From positions 1-48,749 of the forward strand of contig JAHJCH010000170.1 of the NCBI GenBank assembly GCA_018813065.1: 48,749 nucleotides of DNA. Reading direction: 5' to 3'. The notes beneath the pieces were generated by a model, which did not search any database, had not been told where the DNA came from, and saw only the letters and a list, made by a program, of their open reading frames with translations. Positions 44,915 to 48,749 of the stretch are shown here, one piece after another. The stretch's first letter is position 1. The number at the start of each line of letters is the position of its first letter. The position numbers and the translations under genes were made by a program. This stretch comes from Myxococcota bacterium. GTDB taxonomy: Bacteria; Myxococcota_A; Bradymonadia; UBA7976; UBA1532.

Positions 44915-45322
44915 ATGAGCTTCCTCCCCAAGAAGACCATCCTCGTCCCCCTCGACTTCTCCGAGGAGTCCCTGGCCGCGCTCGGCCAAGCCACGGAGAT
45001 GATCGCGGAGGGCGGCGCCTTACACGCGCTGCATGTGCTCAACCATCTCCACGCCGAGGCCCCGCCCGGCGTCGATGAGGCCAAGCGCGTCGCCCAGCTT
45101 GAGGACAAGCTCAAGCGGCGCACGGCGGCCTTCAAGGGGCTGATCTGTCATGTCCGCGTCGGCGCCCCAGGCCCAGAGATCGCCAAGCTGGCCGAGGCCA
45201 TCGGCGCTGATCTGGTGGTCATGCCCACGCACAGCCGCACGGGGCTGGCCTCCCTGGGGCTGGGCTCCGTCGCCGAGCAGGTCGTGCGCCTCGCGCCCTG
45301 CTCTGTGCTGATCATCCGCTGA
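44915..45322 (+). CDS. Universal stress protein (UspA family)
   Basis: TILVPLDFSEESLAALGQA; ADLVVMPTHSRTGLASLGLGSVAEQVVRLAPCSVLIIR. Confidence 0.93.
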   Translation: MSFLPKKTILVPLDFSEESLAALGQATEMIAEGGALHALHVLNHLHAEAPPGVDEAKRVAQLEDKLKRRTAAFKGLICHVRVGAPGPEIAKLAEAIGADLVVMPTHSRTGLASLGLGSVAEQVVRLAPCSVLIIR

Positions 45323-45323
45323 C

Positions 45324-46763
45324 GTGTCCACCGTCGGGCTCCTCTTCCTCAGCGATCTCTACAGCTTCGCCCCGTGGATCAGCGATCACGGCGGGGCCTA
45401 CCCCGCCTTGGGCGCGCCCTCCCCGCCGACGCTCCACCCGCCACCGGGGCTCATCGTCGTCCTGCCTCGGCGTTACTTTGATCGCCTCATGGGTCGGGCC
45501 GTTTGGCTGCGCGGCGCCGCGCGGCTGGCGCTGGTGCTGGAGCCCGATGGCGCGGAGATCCTCGAAGATGAGTGGGCCACGCTGGGGCTCGATAACCTGG
45601 TCGGGGTCTTTGAGGCGGGGGCGGATTTGGAAAAAACCATCGACGCCGCGCGCGCCTGCGTCGAGGGCGAGGGGGCCTGGCCGATCTGGGCGCCCGCTGC
45701 CCTGCGTCGCGCCCTCCCGCCGGGTCAGTGGATCGCCTGGCGCCCAGCGCGCGGCGCGAGGCCCGATGAGGACCAAGCCCAGCGCGCGGCGGAGACCTTG
45801 GACCACGCCTTAGACATCCTCCCTGGCGCTTTGTGTTTCCATGACGACGCCCCCTGCCTGCTCGATGGCATCATCGGCGCGCGGATCAACCTGCTCAACG
45901 GCGCGACGGAGGCGATCCCCGCGCTGCGCGGCGCCGCCGATCTCTATCACCCCATCGCCGCGCGCCCCGATGGCCGAGGTGCGTTGGATCAAGCCGCCTT
46001 TAAGCGTCACCGCCGCCCCATCGGCGTCGATCCCAGCGGCCAGATCGCCTGGGCGGGGGGGCGGTGCTGGTTTGAGTGGTTCGCCCTCAGCGCCAGCGGC
46101 CCCGTGGCCTGGACCCCCAGCAGCCACGGTTGGCCCGATGGTCACGCCAAGAAGCTCTATGGCTTTGAGGACAATGAGCCACGACGTGTCCAGCTCGGCC
46201 AAGGGGCCTGCCTCTCGATCTACCAGCGCGACGCGCTGATCACGCCTGGGTTGCCGCTGCGCTGGCGTGATCGTGGGGATGGCTTGGCGGTGGCGGGGCG
46301 GGCGCGGGGTGGCCCGAGGGCGCTGCTCTTTACGCACGGCGAGGCGGAGATGCTCTGGGGCGCCGATCCATCCAAGGCGGAGGAGGACGCGCGGGGCGGC
46401 GCGCCGACGATCAGCCTGGGGCCGAGCGCGGCGCGGCGCTACGTGGTCGGCTTAGAGGCGCCGACGTGGCGCTTGATCGGCGGCCAGGCCTCGGCGCGCC
46501 CTTTGGGCCTGGGCGGCTGGGCGGTCTATGACGAGGAGCACCGCGAGGTCAGGCGCGGGCAGGATCGCCTCTGGGCGGGCTGGGATCGCTGGATTGTTGT
46601 GGCGCGCGAGGGGCTGTTGTGGCGTGAGGATCTGCTGACCGGCGCGCGGTCGCCGCTGGGCGCGCCGGGGCGCGCGGTGCAAGCGGCGCTGCCCCTGCCC
46701 GGCTCGCCCAACGCGCTCCTGATCTCCGTCGAGGTCGATGTGGCTTGGCTGCGGGTGGTTTAG
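45324..46763 (+). CDS. Hypothetical protein
   Basis: 479-aa ORF immediately after uspA, same strand, GTG start; no recognised domain. Confidence 0.7.
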   Translation: MSTVGLLFLSDLYSFAPWISDHGGAYPALGAPSPPTLHPPPGLIVVLPRRYFDRLMGRAVWLRGAARLALVLEPDGAEILEDEWATLGLDNLVGVFEAGADLEKTIDAARACVEGEGAWPIWAPAALRRALPPGQWIAWRPARGARPDEDQAQRAAETLDHALDILPGALCFHDDAPCLLDGIIGARINLLNGATEAIPALRGAADLYHPIAARPDGRGALDQAAFKRHRRPIGVDPSGQIAWAGGRCWFEWFALSASGPVAWTPSSHGWPDGHAKKLYGFEDNEPRRVQLGQGACLSIYQRDALITPGLPLRWRDRGDGLAVAGRARGGPRALLFTHGEAEMLWGADPSKAEEDARGGAPTISLGPSAARRYVVGLEAPTWRLIGGQASARPLGLGGWAVYDEEHREVRRGQDRLWAGWDRWIVVAREGLLWREDLLTGARSPLGAPGRAVQAALPLPGSPNALLISVEVDVAWLRVV

Positions 46764-46777
46764 ACCCCAAGGCCCGC

Positions 46778-47353
46778 CTAGCGCGAGGTCGCCGGGTGAG
46801 GCGTCCATGTCTTTTGTGACATCCGCGCTTTGACCTCTTCGTAGGAGATCGGCGCATAGTCATTGCAGTCTACACCGACATCAAATGATAGACTGTCTGG
46901 TAAGTCAGGCAGCGCGCCATGTGAGTGCCCATAGAGATGCCATGCGCCATGATGGCTTTTATTCCAAACTCTCATTGCGTAATGGCAAAGTGTAATTCTT
47001 TGTTTTTTATCCATGAGCGCATCTTCATCGGGGATTTTTAGCTCATAGAGGTCTTTGATCCATTCAAAGCGCGATTCGCAAGCCATCGCAGGTTGATCAT
47101 GATTGCCTTTTATCAAAAAAATATACCCATTTAGCCTTTCTAGAATCGGTTGCAGCTTTTTGGGTGTGAAAAACGCCAGATCACCTAGATAATAAACGTG
47201 ATCTTGTGGTGAGATACGGGCGTTCCAACGTTCAATCAGCCCTTCGGTCATCTCATCCACGTCCGCGAAGGGGCGATGGGTAAAGCGAATGATGTTGGCG
47301 TGGCCAAAGTGATGATCGGCGCTGAAGAAAATCCGAGGTGAAGGCGAGGTCAT
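46778..47353 (-). CDS. Metallophosphoesterase
   Basis: RIFFSADHHFGHANIIRFTHRPF; VYYLGDLAFF; IFLIKGNHDQ; LCHYAMRVWNKSHHGAWHLYGHSHG. Confidence 0.93.
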   Translation of the reverse strand: MTSPSPRIFFSADHHFGHANIIRFTHRPFADVDEMTEGLIERWNARISPQDHVYYLGDLAFFTPKKLQPILERLNGYIFLIKGNHDQPAMACESRFEWIKDLYELKIPDEDALMDKKQRITLCHYAMRVWNKSHHGAWHLYGHSHGALPDLPDSLSFDVGVDCNDYAPISYEEVKARMSQKTWTPHPATSR

Positions 47354-47417
47354 GTTTCTCCGCTCGTCGGCCTTGTGAGGGGGCGCGCCCTTGGATACCT
47401 TAGCCCAACGTCTCTTG

Positions 47418-48749
47418 ATGATAAGGCTCGCCGTGACTCAGCCTCTTTGGTCGCCCGGTCGGCTCATCGCCGCGCGTTATCGCGTCGTCAGCGTCTTGGG
47501 CGCGGGGGGGATGGGCGTGGTGCTGCATGTAAAAGATGAGCGCGCTTTTGATCAAGAGGTGGCGCTGAAGCTCATCAAGGCCAGCGCCCTCAACGCCGAC
47601 GCCCTCGCCCGCTTTAAGCGAGAGGCGCAGCTGGCGGCGCGGGTGAAGTCCAGCCACGTCGTCGGCCTGCGCGAGTTCGGTGAGGCCGAGGGCGGCCACC
47701 CCTTCATCGTGATGGATCTCCTTCAAGGCGAGAGCCTCGACGCCCGCCTCAAGCGCGTCGGCGCCCTGCCACTGCATGAGGCCGTTCGCCTCCTCGATGA
47801 GCTGCTCTCCGGCTTGCAAGATCTCCACGCGCAGGGCGTGCTCCACCGCGATATCAAGCCCGATAATGTCTTCTTGGAGTCCTCTCACTCCGTGCGCGAT
47901 CGCGCCCGCCTCATCGATCTGGGCATCGCCAAGACCGTGGGCGAGCAAGAGGAGGGGCATGATGTGACGCGCACCGGCTTGGTGATCGGTAACCCTCGCT
48001 GGATGAGCCCCGAGACGCTGCGCGGCGCTTCTCCCTCTGTCAGCGCCGATCTCTATGGCGCCGCGCTCGTCTTTATCAGGATGCTGGGCGATGGCCCCCC
48101 CCATGAGCCGCCCATGGGCTCTCAGGCCTCCGCCATGGAGCAGGCCTCCTTTATCCATCGCCGCGCCAATGAGACCCCCAATATCAACACGATGATGGCG
48201 CTGCGCACTCAGCCGCCGTCGCTGATCTATGTCATCAAGGCGGCCCTCTCCGTCGATCCAGCCGCCCGCTTCTCCGACGCGCTGACCTTCCGTAAACATC
48301 TGCGCGGCGCCCTGCCGCAGATCGCCTTGCCCCCGCTCCCCGGCGTCAACCTCGCGGATCTCCCCGCGCCCTTGACCCAGCTGGTGAGCCCCGATCCACG
48401 TCAAGCGCGCGGGCTCAACCCCGCTGCCCTCTATAGCATCATCGCCGCTCTGAGCTTGGGCCTGGCCGTGATGGGCTTCTTGTTGGTGCGCATGCCCCAT
48501 GAGGCCCCAACCCACGCCGATCAAGGCGCCCCAGTGGCCATCAGCCTGGGCCAGCATGACGCCCTCGTCAAAGCCGCGCTTGGGCGTGACGCTGAGGTCG
48601 AGGCCGTAACGCTGAAGGACGCGCAGATCCAGCAAGACGCGGCCCCCGCCCTGCGCCGTCAGCCCTCGCCCAAGCGCCGACGCGCCCCAATAAAGCGCGC
48701 CCCCAGCCCGCCGCCCGAGGCGCCCAGCCCGCCCCCGCCCCCGCCTGCG
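47418..48749 (+). CDS. Serine/threonine protein kinase with TM helix, truncated by right window edge
   Basis: YRVVSVLGAGGMGVVLHVKDERAFDQEVALKLI; VLHRDIKPDNVFLE; LIDLGIAKTVG; TM SIIAALSLGLAVMGFLLV. ATG 47418 or GTG 47433 start. Not in the ORF track because there is no stop in the window. Confidence 0.88.
   Translation, partial: MIRLAVTQPLWSPGRLIAARYRVVSVLGAGGMGVVLHVKDERAFDQEVALKLIKASALNADALARFKREAQLAARVKSSHVVGLREFGEAEGGHPFIVMDLLQGESLDARLKRVGALPLHEAVRLLDELLSGLQDLHAQGVLHRDIKPDNVFLESSHSVRDRARLIDLGIAKTVGEQEEGHDVTRTGLVIGNPRWMSPETLRGASPSVSADLYGAALVFIRMLGDGPPHEPPMGSQASAMEQASFIHRRANETPNINTMMALRTQPPSLIYVIKAALSVDPAARFSDALTFRKHLRGALPQIALPPLPGVNLADLPAPLTQLVSPDPRQARGLNPAALYSIIAALSLGLAVMGFLLVRMPHEAPTHADQGAPVAISLGQHDALVKAALGRDAEVEAVTLKDAQIQQDAAPALRRQPSPKRRRAPIKRAPSPPPEAPSPPPPPPA

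Noticed and set aside
43325-44989. 554-aa minus-strand ORF
   Set aside because: Antisense to clear 3-hydroxybutyryl-CoA dehydrogenase and crotonase genes.
47400-48635. 411-aa minus-strand ORF
   Set aside because: Antisense to a Ser/Thr kinase with intact HRDIKPDN and DLG motifs that runs off the right edge.
1-48749. Transposons, integrases or phage genes
   Set aside because: No transposase/integrase motifs or terminal inverted repeats recognised; AT-rich patches alone are not evidence of a mobile element.

Overview
GC-rich window, probably from a myxobacterium-like deltaproteobacterium (inference from 'DAxxDA' linkers, Haliangium-type microcompartment shell genes and FHA/kinase/FGE-type gene content). 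Main contents: (1) A minus-strand giant ORF starts at 15487 and is still open at base 1 (at least 5,162 codons). It is missing from the ORF track because its stop lies outside the window. It has a signal peptide, toroid-like repeats, many CARDB-like and FN3-like repeats, a 'DA' linker, a Cys/His-rich plus poly-Asp module, a two-TM hairpin, a transglutaminase-like domain lacking the catalytic Cys, and RHS/YD repeats. (2) A Leu-type (class II) tRNA at 15735-15821 has a clear sigma70-type promoter and a terminator; its anticodon reads AAA rather than UAA. (3) A compact bacterial microcompartment (BMC) operon (BMC-T, BMC-H, BMC-P, CoA-acylating aldehyde dehydrogenase, BMC-T) resembles the Haliangium organelle of unknown function. 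It lies divergent to a large AAA/TPR protein. Downstream and co-oriented are a cyclic-nucleotide-binding/MshEN/PilT-like ATPase fusion, a VWA lipoprotein and a pseudokinase-FGE fusion. (4) Mostly ordinary genes follow: YbaK, DUF393, MFS, lipoproteins, HAD phosphatase, class I fumarase, sulfatase, SfsA, thioredoxin-like, FlhF-like GTPase, a thiolase/HBD/crotonase operon, UspA, a metallophosphatase and a Ser/Thr kinase truncated at the right edge. No CRISPR array, rRNA or transposase was seen. All translations and domain calls were read by eye; no searches were run.
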